Shown: in pieces, positions 36,676 through 45,545 of the stretch
How positions within the stretch are numbered: the first letter of the stretch is position 1
How the letters are laid out: every line of letters starts with the position of its first letter
Assembly: GCF_014648875.1 (NCBI RefSeq)
Contig: NZ_BMRY01000001.1
Coordinates: forward strand, 355,304-419,303
Direction of reading: 5' to 3'
DNA from: Streptomyces parvus
Lineage (GTDB): Bacteria > Actinomycetota > Actinomycetes > Streptomycetales > Streptomycetaceae
DNA length: 64,000 nucleotides
The notes under the pieces: generated by a model
Database searches by the model: none
The model's input: the letters and a program-made list of their open reading frames with translations, nothing else
What the model was told of the DNA's origin: nothing
Made by a program: the position numbers and the translations under genes

Positions 36676-38100
36676 GTGAGTGACACCCCATTCGGATTCG
36701 GCCTTCCGCCGGAGGAGCCGGAGAACGGCGACGAGGGCAAGAAGAAGGACCCCACCGAAGGTGGGCAGAGCGCGGGCGGGATGGGAAACCCGTTCGGTTT
36801 CGGGCCGGGGGCGGGCGCGGACAACCCGTTCGCCGCAATGTTCGGCTCGATGAATCCGAACGATCTCGGTGCGGCCTTCCAGCAGCTCGGCCAGATGCTG
36901 AGCTACGAGGGCGGTCCCGTGAACTGGGACATGGCCAAGCAGATCGCCCGGCAGACGGTGTCGCAGGGCACCCCGGACGGCACGAAGGACGCCAGCGTCG
37001 GCCCGTCCGAGCGCACGTCGGTCGACGAGGCGCTGCGGCTGGCGGACCTCTGGCTGGACGGCGTGACGTCGATGCCGTCCGGTTCGGTCTCCACCGTGGC
37101 GTGGAGCCGCGCCGAGTGGGTCGAGGCCACGCTGCCGGCCTGGCAGCAGCTCGTCGACCCGGTGGCCGAGCGGGTGGGCCTGGCGATGGGCGATGTGCTG
37201 CCCGAGGAGATGCAGGCCATGGCGGGCCCGCTGATCGGCATGATGCGGTCGATGGGCGGCGCCATGTTCGGCCAGCAGATCGGGCAGGCCGTGGGCACGC
37301 TGGCCGGTGAGGTGGTCGGTTCCACCGACATCGGGCTGCCGCTCGGTCCCGCGGGCAAGACCGCGCTCCTCCCGCTGAACGTGGAGCGGTTCGGCAAGGA
37401 CCTCAGCGTCCCGCAGGACGAGGTCCGGCTGTATCTGGCCCTGCGCGAGGCCGCTCACCAGCGGCTCTTCGCCCATGTGCCGTGGCTGCGGTCGCATCTG
37501 TTCGGTGCCGTCGAGGCGTATGCGCGCGGCATCAAGGTCGACACCAGCAAGCTGGAGGACGTCGTCGGCCAGTTCGACCCCTCGCAGCCGGAGCAGTTGC
37601 AGGACGCCCTTCAGCAGGGCATGTTCCAGCCCGAGGACACGCCCGAGCAGAAGGCGTCCCTGGCCCGGCTGGAGACGGCTCTCGCGCTGGTGGAGGGCTG
37701 GGTGGACGCGGTGGTCCACGAGGCCGCGAAGTCCCGGCTGACCTCGTCCGACGCGCTGCGCGAGACGATGCGCAGGCGGCGGGCCTCCGGTGGACCGGCC
37801 GAGCAGACGTTCGCCACGCTCATCGGTCTCCAGCTGCGCCCGCGCCGGCTGCGGGACGCCTCGCGCCTGTGGGCCTCGCTCACGGATGCCCGGGGTCTGG
37901 AGGGCCGGGACGCGCTCTGGGCCCACCCGGACATGCTGCCGACCGCCCACGACCTGGACGACCCGGACGGCTTCGTCCACCACGAGCAGGCCGACTTCTC
38001 CGAGCTGGACAAGATGCTCGGCGAGGCCGCGAAGGGCCCGCAGAAGCCCTCCGAGAGCGATGAGGGCACGGAAGACGGCAAGGGCGGCCCCGAGCAGTGA
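36676..38100 (+). CDS. Putative zinc metalloprotease (DUF2342/zincin-like)
   Basis: A 474-residue protein from GTG 36676, with a Gly/Phe-rich start (SDTPFGFGLPPEEPEN, GNPFGFGPGAG). The conserved core REAAHQRLFAHVPWLRSHLFGAVEAYARGI and LVEGWVDAVVHEAAKSRL carry the putative zinc ligands (His, His, Glu) of this actinobacterial family; EEMQAMAGPLIGMMRSMGGAMFGQQIGQAVGTLAGEV is a second family block. Proteolytic activity has not to my knowledge been shown. Acidic C-terminal tail. Its stop overlaps the Nudix start (GTGA), a gene pair also close in M. tuberculosis (Rv3195 region, from memory). Confidence 0.85.
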   Translation: MSDTPFGFGLPPEEPENGDEGKKKDPTEGGQSAGGMGNPFGFGPGAGADNPFAAMFGSMNPNDLGAAFQQLGQMLSYEGGPVNWDMAKQIARQTVSQGTPDGTKDASVGPSERTSVDEALRLADLWLDGVTSMPSGSVSTVAWSRAEWVEATLPAWQQLVDPVAERVGLAMGDVLPEEMQAMAGPLIGMMRSMGGAMFGQQIGQAVGTLAGEVVGSTDIGLPLGPAGKTALLPLNVERFGKDLSVPQDEVRLYLALREAAHQRLFAHVPWLRSHLFGAVEAYARGIKVDTSKLEDVVGQFDPSQPEQLQDALQQGMFQPEDTPEQKASLARLETALALVEGWVDAVVHEAAKSRLTSSDALRETMRRRRASGGPAEQTFATLIGLQLRPRRLRDASRLWASLTDARGLEGRDALWAHPDMLPTAHDLDDPDGFVHHEQADFSELDKMLGEAAKGPQKPSESDEGTEDGKGGPEQ

Positions 38101-38657
38101 GCCTGCACGAAGACGCCGTTCTCGTACTGAAGGGGTACGCCCCCGAGGGCCCCTCCGAGGACCTCGAAAGCACGCACGGTGACCAGGCGGAGCTGCGTCA
38201 GGCCTACCTCGACCACCTGGAACGCCACGACGACGGCATGTGGAAGGCGTGCGGGGCCGGGCATCTGACGGCCAGCGCCCTGGTGATCGATCCGGAGCGG
38301 GGCAAGGTTCTGCTGACCCTGCACCGGAAGCTGCGGATGTGGCTCCAGATGGGCGGCCACTGCGAGGAGCAGGACGCCACCCTGGAGGCGGCGGCGCTCC
38401 GGGAGGCGACGGAGGAGTCCGGCATCGCGGGGCTCACCCTGCTGTCCGGCGGACCGGTCCGGCTGGACCGGCACCCGATTCCGTCCCCCTGCAACTGGCA
38501 CCTCGATGTGCAGTACGCCGCGCTGGCCCCGGCCGGGGCGGCGGAGCGGATCAGCGAGGAGTCCCTGGAGCTGCGCTGGTTCGGCTACGAGGACGTGCCC
38601 GGGGTGGCCGACACCTCGGTCGTCCGGTTGCTGGAGGCGACGCGGTCCCGGCTGTAG
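38097..38657 (+). CDS. NUDIX hydrolase
   Basis: A 186-residue Nudix protein with the complete box GGHCEEQDATLEAAALREATEESG (G-x5-E-x7-R-E-x2-E-E-x-G; residues ~85-108). The upstream WKACGAGHLTASALVID and downstream RHPIPSPCNWHLDVQY elements are family variants of unknown substrate. Translationally coupled to the DUF2342 gene (GTGA overlap). A strong terminator follows. Confidence 0.9.
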   Translation: MSLHEDAVLVLKGYAPEGPSEDLESTHGDQAELRQAYLDHLERHDDGMWKACGAGHLTASALVIDPERGKVLLTLHRKLRMWLQMGGHCEEQDATLEAAALREATEESGIAGLTLLSGGPVRLDRHPIPSPCNWHLDVQYAALAPAGAAERISEESLELRWFGYEDVPGVADTSVVRLLEATRSRL

Positions 38658-38679
38658 CGGCGGACCGCAGGCGATGTGC

Positions 38680-38712
38680 GTAAGGGGCGGCCTCCGGGAG
38701 GCCGCCCCTTAC
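38680..38712. terminator. Bidirectional terminator after the Nudix gene
   Basis: GTAAGGGGCGGCCTCC / GGAGGCCGCCCCTTAC, a perfect 16-bp stem in the convergent gap between Nudix (+) and AIM24 (-) genes. Confidence 0.8.
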
Positions 38713-38747
38713 CGCTGTGTTCCGCCGGGCACACGACCCGGTGCCGG

Positions 38748-39503
38748 TCAGTTCCAGGCGTTGTTCTGGTTCTGGCCGTGGGAGCCCTGCTGGCCCATGC
38801 CGAACTGGGCGCGGGCGCCCTGGCCGATCTGGGCGTTCTGCGGAGGCATGACCTCGCTGGGCTGGACGAGGGCGAAGCCCTGGCCGAGGAAGCTCAGCTC
38901 CCAGCCCTCGCCGGTGTTGCCACGACGCCTGAAGACGCCGGAGGAGTGCGTCTGGGCCTGCATCTGCACCCGCAGGGAGCTGGACCAGGCGACGATCGCG
39001 TCCGCGTCGACGTTGACGTACTTCTCGGGCGTGACCTGCATCATCAGCGGCTGGCCCGAGGTCATGAGGGCGACCTTGCCCGAGCCGGAGATGTTGAGCT
39101 GGTACTTGCCGCTGCCGGAGATGCCGTACTGGCTGTCGACCGCGATGACCTCGGTGTGCAGCGAGGAGTCGAGCGCGAGGACGTAGGAGCTGTCCACGGT
39201 CATCCCCTCACGGTCGACGTCCACGACGTGGATGTACTGCGCGAGGTTGGCGAGGTAGACGGTGCCCTGGCCGGACACGCGCATCAGGTCGAGGCCCTCG
39301 CCGGTGCGGGCGCGGGCGTTGCGCTGGCTCCGCGACTGGTACTCCCCGTCGAAGTCCATCAGGCCCTGGTAGGCGACCATCGCGCCCTTGCGGGCGAGGA
39401 TGTCGTCGTGGCCGGTCAGCGCGACCCGCAGGAGCTGCGGGTTCTGGATCGCGTACCGGTCCTGGGTCTGCTGCTCGGTGTAGCTGAAAAGCGGACTCTG
39501 CAT
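38748..39503 (-). CDS. AIM24 family protein, paralogue 3
   Basis: A 251-residue AIM24 (former DUF124) protein: QNPQLLRVALTGHDDILARKGAMVAYQG, GQGTVYLANLAQYIHVVDVD, SYVLALDSSLHTEV, GKVALMTSGQPLMMQV and the terminal GQGFALVQPSE-type motif. The C-terminus is Gln/Gly/Asn-rich. The AIM24 beta-sandwich is related to the N-terminal domain of TerD-linked stress proteins, but no biochemical role is established. Third gene of a run TerD-AIM24, AIM24, AIM24 with gaps of 11 and 19 bp, so one operon. Confidence 0.85.
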   Translation of the reverse strand: MQSPLFSYTEQQTQDRYAIQNPQLLRVALTGHDDILARKGAMVAYQGLMDFDGEYQSRSQRNARARTGEGLDLMRVSGQGTVYLANLAQYIHVVDVDREGMTVDSSYVLALDSSLHTEVIAVDSQYGISGSGKYQLNISGSGKVALMTSGQPLMMQVTPEKYVNVDADAIVAWSSSLRVQMQAQTHSSGVFRRRGNTGEGWELSFLGQGFALVQPSEVMPPQNAQIGQGARAQFGMGQQGSHGQNQNNAWN

Positions 39504-39522
39504 GATGTGTTCTCCCTCCCCG

Positions 39523-40203
39523 TCAGTTCCGGACCCGCAGGCGGTCCGTGCTGTCCTCGCTCGGCTGGACGACGACGATGCCCTGGCCGGAGAAGGCCAT
39601 CTGGTACGCCTCGCCGCTGCCGCGTCCGATCAGCGAGCCCGCCTTGAAGCTGCGCTTGCCCTTCACCTTGAGGTTCGGGGACCAGGCGACGAGCGCGTCC
39701 GGGTCGACGTACGTCTCGTCCTCGCCACGCCCGCAGTCGACGACGATCGGGGTGCCGCGGGAGGTGATGGCGACCCATCCGGTGCCCTGGACGACGACGT
39801 TCCACAAGCCTTGTCCGGCGAACTTGGCGAGCCCCTTGACCTTCTCGACGCCCCACGTGAGGTGGGCGTCGAAGGCGAGGAGGTTGGTGCCGTTGACGGA
39901 GATGGAGTCGTTGTTGAGGTTGATGACGACCACGTCGGCGCCGTAGTCGGCGAGGTAGAGCAGCCCGTCGCCGGAGCACTTCATGACGGGGGCGCCCTCG
40001 CCGGTGATCCACTGGGAGGCGATCTGCCGGGCGGCGGGCGGGTTGGGCTCGTACTGGATGAAGCCCTCGTACGCGACCATCGAGCCGGTGCGGGCGAAGA
40101 GGTCCTGCCCGGAGGCCATGGCGACCTTGAGCATGGTCCTGCCGTGGTTCTCCATCCGGGCCGTGACGGGGGTCGGGGCGAAGCCCGCGAGTTGCTGGTT
40201 CAT
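39523..40203 (-). CDS. AIM24 family protein, paralogue 2
   Basis: A 226-residue AIM24 protein beginning NQQLAGFAPTPVTARMENHGRTMLKVAMASGQDLFARTGSMVAYEGF, with the same repeating motifs as its neighbours: MKCSGDGLLYLADYGADVVVINLN, NGTNLLAFDAHLTWGVEKV, GWVAITSRGTPIVVDC and GQGIVVVQPSED at the end. Divergence between the three paralogues is large, suggesting old duplication and distinct roles rather than redundancy. Middle gene of the operon. Confidence 0.85.
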   Translation of the reverse strand: MNQQLAGFAPTPVTARMENHGRTMLKVAMASGQDLFARTGSMVAYEGFIQYEPNPPAARQIASQWITGEGAPVMKCSGDGLLYLADYGADVVVINLNNDSISVNGTNLLAFDAHLTWGVEKVKGLAKFAGQGLWNVVVQGTGWVAITSRGTPIVVDCGRGEDETYVDPDALVAWSPNLKVKGKRSFKAGSLIGRGSGEAYQMAFSGQGIVVVQPSEDSTDRLRVRN

Positions 40204-40214
40204 GACGGGCTCCC

Positions 40215-41867
40215 TCAGACCTCGTAGGGCTGGACGACGATGAAGTTGCCGGGGGCTCCCCGGAACTGGAGGTTCACGGTCTCGCCGCTGTGTCCGGGGT
40301 ACGCGTTGCGGCGCAGGCGGACCTGGCTGGAGACGATGACCTGGGAGGCGGCCGACCAGGCGACGACCGCGTTGCAGTCGGCGAACGTGGTGGGCGTGAC
40401 CGGCAGGACGACCGGGGTGCCGTGGGTCTTCACGACCACGGTGCCGGTGCCCTGGAACAGCATGGTGAACAGCGCGCCGCCGGGGATGCCGTGTCCCTCG
40501 ACCCTGCGCACCTCGTACTGGAGGGACTCGTCGAAGGCCAGGACGTTCTCGGCGGAGACGCAGATGCCGTCGCCCTGGAGCTCGATCGGGTGCAGGTGCG
40601 CGCCCTCCTCGGCGAGGAAGACCTGGCCGCGGCCGGTACAGCGCATCAGCTGCATCTCCTGGCCGGTGGCGTTGCCCACGGCGCGGCCGACGAATCCGGC
40701 GCTCTTGTAGCCGAAGTCCACCTTGCCCTGATACATCACCATGCTGCCCTGGCGGGCCAGGACCCCGGCACCGCCCATGGTCAGGTCGACCCGCATGAGC
40801 TGCTGGTTCTGCGGGGTCCAGCGCTGCCCGGTCGCGGTCTCCTTGTACGGCTGGAGGGCCGCCTGAAGACCCGCGCCCGTGGCCGGCACGCCCTGGGGCA
40901 CACCCTGCGGGGCGCCCGGGGGCATGGAGCCGGGGGGCTGCTGACCGTACGGGGCCGGCGCGGGCTGACCGTAGGGGGCGGGGGCCTGCTGGCCGAAGGG
41001 AGCGGCTGGCGGCGCGGCCTGGCCGGGGACCTGGCCGAACTGCGGCTGCTGGGGCTGCTGCGGCTGGCCGTACGGGGACGGGGCCTGGGGCGCCTGCGGA
41101 GCCACGGGGGCCTGCGGCGCCTGGGGTGCCAGCGGGGCGGCGATCGTCGGCGCCGTGTGCACCGGCTGCTGTGGCGCGGGCGGCGGCGTGGGCGCGGACG
41201 GGCCGCCGAAGGACGGTGCGGGCTGCGGGGCCTGGGGGGCGGCCGGAGCCGGAGGTGCGCCGAAGGCCGGGGGCGCGGCGGCCTGGGCCGGCGGGGCGAA
41301 GCCCGGGGCGGCTGCCGCCGGGGCGGGCGGCGCCTCTTCCTCGGCGACCTCGCCGCCGAAGTTCTTCAGAAGCGCTTCGAGACCGCCGTCGAAGCCCTGG
41401 CCGACGGCGGCGAAACGCCAGACGTCCTTCAGATAGAAGTCGCCGAGCATCACCGCGCGCTCGGTGGTGAACTCCGATCCGGTGAAGGAGTACCGCACCA
41501 CTTCCTCGCCGCCCGCGACGATCCGGATGTACCCCGGACCGATCTGGGACATCTGGCCCGCGCCGTCGAGCGTCGCGGTGAAGGAGAGCTTCTGGATGGC
41601 TGCCGGGATGCGGTCGAGCGTGACGCGGAAGGACTCGGTGTCACCGGACTGCGCGCCCAGGAGCTGGATGGACTCCTCGGGCGATTTCGGCTGATTGAAG
41701 AAGATGAAGTACCGGTCGTCGGAGAGCTGCTCGTTGGCGTCGAGACCGAAGCAGCTGATGTCGAAAGTCAGCCCCGGCGCGGCGATCTGCACACCTACGT
41801 ACAGATCCGTCCCTGCCGTGAGGTCACTGATCTTGGCCTTGTGGCCGCGTTGGAATTCCCTGGCCAT
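40215..41867 (-). CDS. TerD-AIM24 fusion protein
   Basis: A 550-residue fusion starting at ATG 41867 (MAREFQRGHKAKISDLTAG). Residues ~1-190 are a TerD domain (LYVGVQIAAPGLTFDISCFGLDANEQLSDDRYFIFFNQPKSPE..., GDTESFRVTLDRIPAAIQKLSFTATLDG, RAVMLGDFYLKDVWRFAAVGQGFDGGLEALLKNFGG). Residues ~200-350 are a long Ala/Pro/Gln-rich linker with PAPYGQP-like repeats. Residues ~355-550 are an AIM24 domain (PQNQQLMRVDLTMGGAGVLARQGSMVMYQG...RGAPGNFIVVQPYEV). TerD domains bind calcium in tellurite/stress systems; the acidic DxxN-type positions appear conserved. Promoter gene of the AIM24 operon. Confidence 0.9.
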   Translation of the reverse strand: MAREFQRGHKAKISDLTAGTDLYVGVQIAAPGLTFDISCFGLDANEQLSDDRYFIFFNQPKSPEESIQLLGAQSGDTESFRVTLDRIPAAIQKLSFTATLDGAGQMSQIGPGYIRIVAGGEEVVRYSFTGSEFTTERAVMLGDFYLKDVWRFAAVGQGFDGGLEALLKNFGGEVAEEEAPPAPAAAAPGFAPPAQAAAPPAFGAPPAPAAPQAPQPAPSFGGPSAPTPPPAPQQPVHTAPTIAAPLAPQAPQAPVAPQAPQAPSPYGQPQQPQQPQFGQVPGQAAPPAAPFGQQAPAPYGQPAPAPYGQQPPGSMPPGAPQGVPQGVPATGAGLQAALQPYKETATGQRWTPQNQQLMRVDLTMGGAGVLARQGSMVMYQGKVDFGYKSAGFVGRAVGNATGQEMQLMRCTGRGQVFLAEEGAHLHPIELQGDGICVSAENVLAFDESLQYEVRRVEGHGIPGGALFTMLFQGTGTVVVKTHGTPVVLPVTPTTFADCNAVVAWSAASQVIVSSQVRLRRNAYPGHSGETVNLQFRGAPGNFIVVQPYEV

Positions 41868-41987
41868 GCGTAACGACCGTCCCCCATCCCGAAGGTAAAT
41901 GCGTCGCGTCAGGCTAACCGCAAACAACGACATCGGGCCAAGCCGGTACACACCCGGTACAGAATCGGCGAACGCGAATGACCCCGG

Positions 41988-42620
41988 TCACTCCTCGCGG
42001 GCGGCGGGCAGCCGGGGCAGCCCCTCGGCCGCCACCACGCCCTCCAGGAACCCCCGGGCGCGCTCGGTGCGCGGATACGCCTCCAGCAGCTGCCAGAAGT
42101 CCGGACCGTGTCCGGGGACGAGCAGATGCGCCAGCTCGTGGAGGAGCACATAGTCGACGACGAACTCCGGCATGCCCTGCAGTCGGTGCGAGAGCCTGAT
42201 ACTGCCCTCGGCGGGGGTGCACGAGCCCCAGCGGGTGTTCTGGTTGGTCACCCAGCGCACCGAGGCGGGCCTGGCTCGCCCGTCGAAGTACTGGGCGGAG
42301 AGCCGGGCGGCTCGCTCCTCGAGCTCGGTGTCGCCCAGGTGGCGCTTGCTCTCCTGGGCGGCGAGCTTGTCCAGCATCAAGCCCACCCAGCGGCGCTCCT
42401 CCGCCTGCGACATCCGGGCGGGGATGAGCACGATCGTGCGGTCGCCCTCGCGGTAGGCGGTGACCGACTTTCTGCGCCGGGTGCTCCTGCGGACCTCGAC
42501 CGCGCTCGTCGCCACGGCGCGGGCCGGGAGAGCCGCCGCGCCGCGCTGATGGCTTCCGGCGCTGCGCGCGGGCGTCTTCGGGGTCTTCCCGGCGGGGCCG
42601 GACGAGGGGTCAGCGGGCAC
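41988..42620 (-). CDS. YgjP-like (DUF45) zinc metallopeptidase
   Basis: A 210-residue protein of the WLM-like YgjP family. Zinc motif VVDYVLLHELAHLLVPGHGPDFWQLL carries HELAH plus a downstream His (GHGPDFW); SVRWVTNQNTRWGSCTPAEGSIRLSHRLQGMPE is the family's diagnostic RWGSC block. N-terminal ~45 residues are disordered and basic. Natural role unknown, sometimes linked to DNA-protein crosslink repair by homology. It lies upstream of and on the same strand as the TerD-AIM24 operon (120-bp gap) and divergent from the E1-like gene. Confidence 0.88.
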   Translation of the reverse strand: MPADPSSGPAGKTPKTPARSAGSHQRGAAALPARAVATSAVEVRRSTRRRKSVTAYREGDRTIVLIPARMSQAEERRWVGLMLDKLAAQESKRHLGDTELEERAARLSAQYFDGRARPASVRWVTNQNTRWGSCTPAEGSIRLSHRLQGMPEFVVDYVLLHELAHLLVPGHGPDFWQLLEAYPRTERARGFLEGVVAAEGLPRLPAAREE

Positions 42621-42881
42621 GCCACGACGTTACCCGCTGTCCGGGAAAGATGTCCCGCCCCGGGATCGGTTCGACCACGATCCGTGGATTGTCCGATGAA
42701 CATTCCGACCCTGTGGACAACTCCGCGCAGGGTTCGCGGCGGGCCCGCATTCTGGCGGTGGTCCTGCGGAATGGCGGAAGGATCTGAAGGGACAGGAGGA
42801 AGGGAAAGATCCGGAAGTTCCGTGGATCAGCAGGTCCGCGGGCGCACCCGTGCCCGTGGCACTACTCGGGGGAGAGAAGTC

Positions 42882-44006
42882 ATGTATCCGATGCTGAAGC
42901 CCGCACTGCGTCGCGCCTGGCGCGGACGGAACACCGTGCAGTTCGGTGTGACACCCGCGCACGCCGTGACGCTCGGCCCGGTGGACATCGCCACGGGGAG
43001 CTTTCTGGAACTGCTCGACGGCACGCGTGGGCTGCCACTGCTGTACGAGGAAGCGCGCGCCCTGGACCTGTCGGAACATCACGTGGACGTCCTGCTGGCC
43101 CGGTTGACGGAGGCCGGACTCCTCGACGACCCGAGGTCGGCCGGTCCACCGGCCGATGTGCTGCGCCGCCGTGCTGAAGTGATGGACCGCCAGCGCCCCG
43201 ACGTGGCTTCGCTGTCGGTCGTCCGCCCCGAGCCGGGCGGCGGGCTCCGCCGGATCGGGGCACGGCGGGCGATGCGGGTCCAGGTGCGGGGTGCGGGCCG
43301 GGTCGGGGCGTCCATCGCCTCCGTGCTGTCCGGTGCGGGGGTGGGGCGGGTGGAGGTGCTCGACGGGGGCCGGGCCGAGCCCTGGGACGTGGCGCCCGGG
43401 GGCCTGCCTCCGGCGTCCGTGGGGGAACGGCGCGATGTGGCGGCCCGTCGGCTCGTCCGCCGTGTCTCGCCCGGGCCCGGCCGGGCGGAGAGCGGCGAAG
43501 AGCCCGGCCTGTCCCTGATCGTCGTCGCTCCCCGGGACGGCCTCGCGGTGTACGCACCGTTCGCGGACACCGCGGGTCCCTGGATCGCGTCCGGCACTCC
43601 CCATCTCTATGCGGGCGTGATCGAGGCCACCGGGGTGGTCGGGCCGCTCGTCCTGCCCGGGGGCACCGGTTGCGCGGGCTGTCTGGAGCTGCACCGTGCG
43701 GACCGGGATCCGCAGTGGCCCCGGATGCTGGCGCAGTGGCGTTCCGGGCGGCGGGGAGCGGTGCCCGCCTGCGATCTGGGGCTCGCGGCGGCGGTCGCCG
43801 GTCTGGCCGCGGCCCACGCCCTGGCGTTCCTGGACGGGGATCTCCCCGCCTGTACGGGAACCCGCTGGGAGGCCGCTCTACCGCTGCTGGACTGGCGTTC
43901 CGAGCAGATCGGCCCGCATGCGGACTGCTCCTGCGGGGCCGCCGGGGGCGCTGGAGGGGAACGGGTCTCCGGTGGCGTTACGGCGCAGGACACAATGGCG
44001 GGGTGA
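42882..44006 (+). CDS. Orphan ThiF/E1-like protein with RiPP-recognition-type N-terminus
   Basis: A 374-residue protein from ATG 42882 with a GGGGGAG site seven bases upstream. Residues ~18-85 (VQFGVTPAHAVTLG...FLELLDGTRGLPLLYEEARALDLSEHHVDVLLARLTEAGLLDD) look like the winged-helix leader-binding domain (RRE) of azoline-forming cyclodehydratase partner proteins. Residues ~125-330 are a ThiF/E1 Rossmann fold with VQVRGAGRVGASIASVLSGAGVGRVEVLDGG, but the catalytic acidic and Lys positions are changed. Putative zinc cysteines: GTGCAGCLELHRADRDPQW and DCSCGA. No YcaO, precursor peptide or dehydrogenase is nearby. Followed by an ABC1 kinase. Confidence 0.7.
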   Translation: MYPMLKPALRRAWRGRNTVQFGVTPAHAVTLGPVDIATGSFLELLDGTRGLPLLYEEARALDLSEHHVDVLLARLTEAGLLDDPRSAGPPADVLRRRAEVMDRQRPDVASLSVVRPEPGGGLRRIGARRAMRVQVRGAGRVGASIASVLSGAGVGRVEVLDGGRAEPWDVAPGGLPPASVGERRDVAARRLVRRVSPGPGRAESGEEPGLSLIVVAPRDGLAVYAPFADTAGPWIASGTPHLYAGVIEATGVVGPLVLPGGTGCAGCLELHRADRDPQWPRMLAQWRSGRRGAVPACDLGLAAAVAGLAAAHALAFLDGDLPACTGTRWEAALPLLDWRSEQIGPHADCSCGAAGGAGGERVSGGVTAQDTMAG

Positions 44007-44070
44007 CCGCCGTCGCCGGAGTGACACCGGTGGCCCGAGCGGCACGGCAGTCTGGGAACTGGAGGGGCAC

Positions 44071-45525
44071 ATGTCTGATCTTCCCCGGAAGGCGGTTACG
44101 CGTACGGCCAAGCTGGCCGCGCTTCCGCTCGGCTTCGCCGGCCGTGCCACCTGGGGTCTGGGCAAGCGGATCGGCGGAAAGTCGGCCGAGCTGGTCGCCC
44201 GTGAGGTGCAACAGCGCACGGCGGACCAGTTGTTCAAGACCCTGGGTGAGCTGAAGGGCGGGGCCATGAAGCTGGGCCAGGCCCTCTCGGTCTTCGAGTC
44301 GGCGCTCCCCGAGGAGATCGCCGGCCCCTACCGGGCCGCGCTGACCAAGCTTCAGGAGGCCGCGCCGCCGCTGCCCGCGCGCACGGTGCACAGCGTGCTC
44401 GAGGAACGGATCGGCGAGGACTGGCAGGAGTATTTCCTGGAGTTCGAGGACACGCCGGCGGCCGCCGCCTCGATCGGGCAGGTGCACCGGGCGGTGTGGC
44501 ACGACGGCCGCCAGGTCGCGGTGAAGGTGCAGTATCCCGGGGCGGGCGAGGCGTTGCTCTCCGACCTCGCCCAGCTCAGCCGTTTCGCCCGGCTGCTCGG
44601 TCCGCTGGTCCCGGGGATGGACATCAAGCCGTTGATCAAGGAGCTGCGCGACCGGGTGTCGGAGGAGCTGGACTACGAGCTGGAGGCGCAGGCGCAGCGG
44701 GAGCACGCGGACGAGTTCGCCGACGACCCGGATGTGGTGATCCCTCAGGTGGTGCACCAGGCCGATCAGGTGCTGGTGACGGAGTGGATCGACGGGGTCC
44801 CGTTGTCCGAGGTCATCGTGGAGGGTACGGCGGAGCAGCGGGACCGTGCGGGTCAGTTGCTGGCCCGCTTCCTCTTCTCCGGTCCGGCGCGCACCGGCCT
44901 GCTGCATGCCGACCCGCATCCGGGCAACTTCCGGCTGCTGCCCCCGGTCCAGGACGCGGAGCATCCGGAGGAGGACGGTGGCCCGGTCCTTGCGTGGCGG
45001 CTGGGGGTGCTGGACTTCGGCACGGTCGACCGGCTTCCGGGCGGGCTGCCGCGGCCCGTCGGCGACTCCTTGAGGATGGCGCTGGAGGGCGACGCGGCGG
45101 GGGTGTACGGACTGCTGCGCGAAGAGAATTTCGTGAAGGAGTCGATCGACCTGGACCCGGACGAGGTCCTCGACTATCTGCTTCCGATCATCGAGCCGAC
45201 GCAGGTGGAGGAGTTCACCTTCACCCGTGGGTGGATCCGTGACCAGGCGGCCCGGATAGCGGATCCGCGCTCCCCCGCCCACCAGCTCGGCAGGCAGCTG
45301 AACCTCCCGCCGTCCTATGTCCTCATACACCGGGTGACGCTCAGCACGATCGGAGTGCTGTGCCAGCTCGGGGCGACGGTCCGGATGCGCGACGAGCTCG
45401 ATACGTGGCTGCCGGGGTTCCTCGTCGAGACAGCCGAGGCAGCCGACGCCACCGAGGCAGCCCCCGGGGAAGCCGAGGAACCGGATGGGGCGGGCGAACC
45501 GGAGGGGGAGACGGTCCAGGCGTAG
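44071..45525 (+). CDS. ABC1/UbiB family atypical kinase
   Basis: A 484-residue AarF/UbiB-type atypical kinase. ATG 44071 follows GGAGGGG. Hallmarks: the N-terminal KxGQ motif (ELKGGAMKLGQALSVFE), Ala-rich loop TPAAAASIGQVHRA, VAVKVQYPG (Lys), ELDYELEAQAQ, catalytic loop GLLHADPHPGNF and metal-binding GVLDFGTVD. Members support quinone biosynthesis or lipid homeostasis; the M. tuberculosis homologue also lies close to whiB7 (memory). The C-terminus ends in an acidic tail. A short convergent gap separates it from a zinc-ribbon protein. Confidence 0.92.
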   Translation: MSDLPRKAVTRTAKLAALPLGFAGRATWGLGKRIGGKSAELVAREVQQRTADQLFKTLGELKGGAMKLGQALSVFESALPEEIAGPYRAALTKLQEAAPPLPARTVHSVLEERIGEDWQEYFLEFEDTPAAAASIGQVHRAVWHDGRQVAVKVQYPGAGEALLSDLAQLSRFARLLGPLVPGMDIKPLIKELRDRVSEELDYELEAQAQREHADEFADDPDVVIPQVVHQADQVLVTEWIDGVPLSEVIVEGTAEQRDRAGQLLARFLFSGPARTGLLHADPHPGNFRLLPPVQDAEHPEEDGGPVLAWRLGVLDFGTVDRLPGGLPRPVGDSLRMALEGDAAGVYGLLREENFVKESIDLDPDEVLDYLLPIIEPTQVEEFTFTRGWIRDQAARIADPRSPAHQLGRQLNLPPSYVLIHRVTLSTIGVLCQLGATVRMRDELDTWLPGFLVETAEAADATEAAPGEAEEPDGAGEPEGETVQA

Positions 45526-45545
45526 GAGGGCCGGGGCCTTCGTGG

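Noticed and set aside
42108..42881. Upstream extension of the E1-like protein
   Set aside because: The frame is open but antisense to the YgjP-like gene, lacks domain sense, and the ribosome site just before 42882 marks the start.
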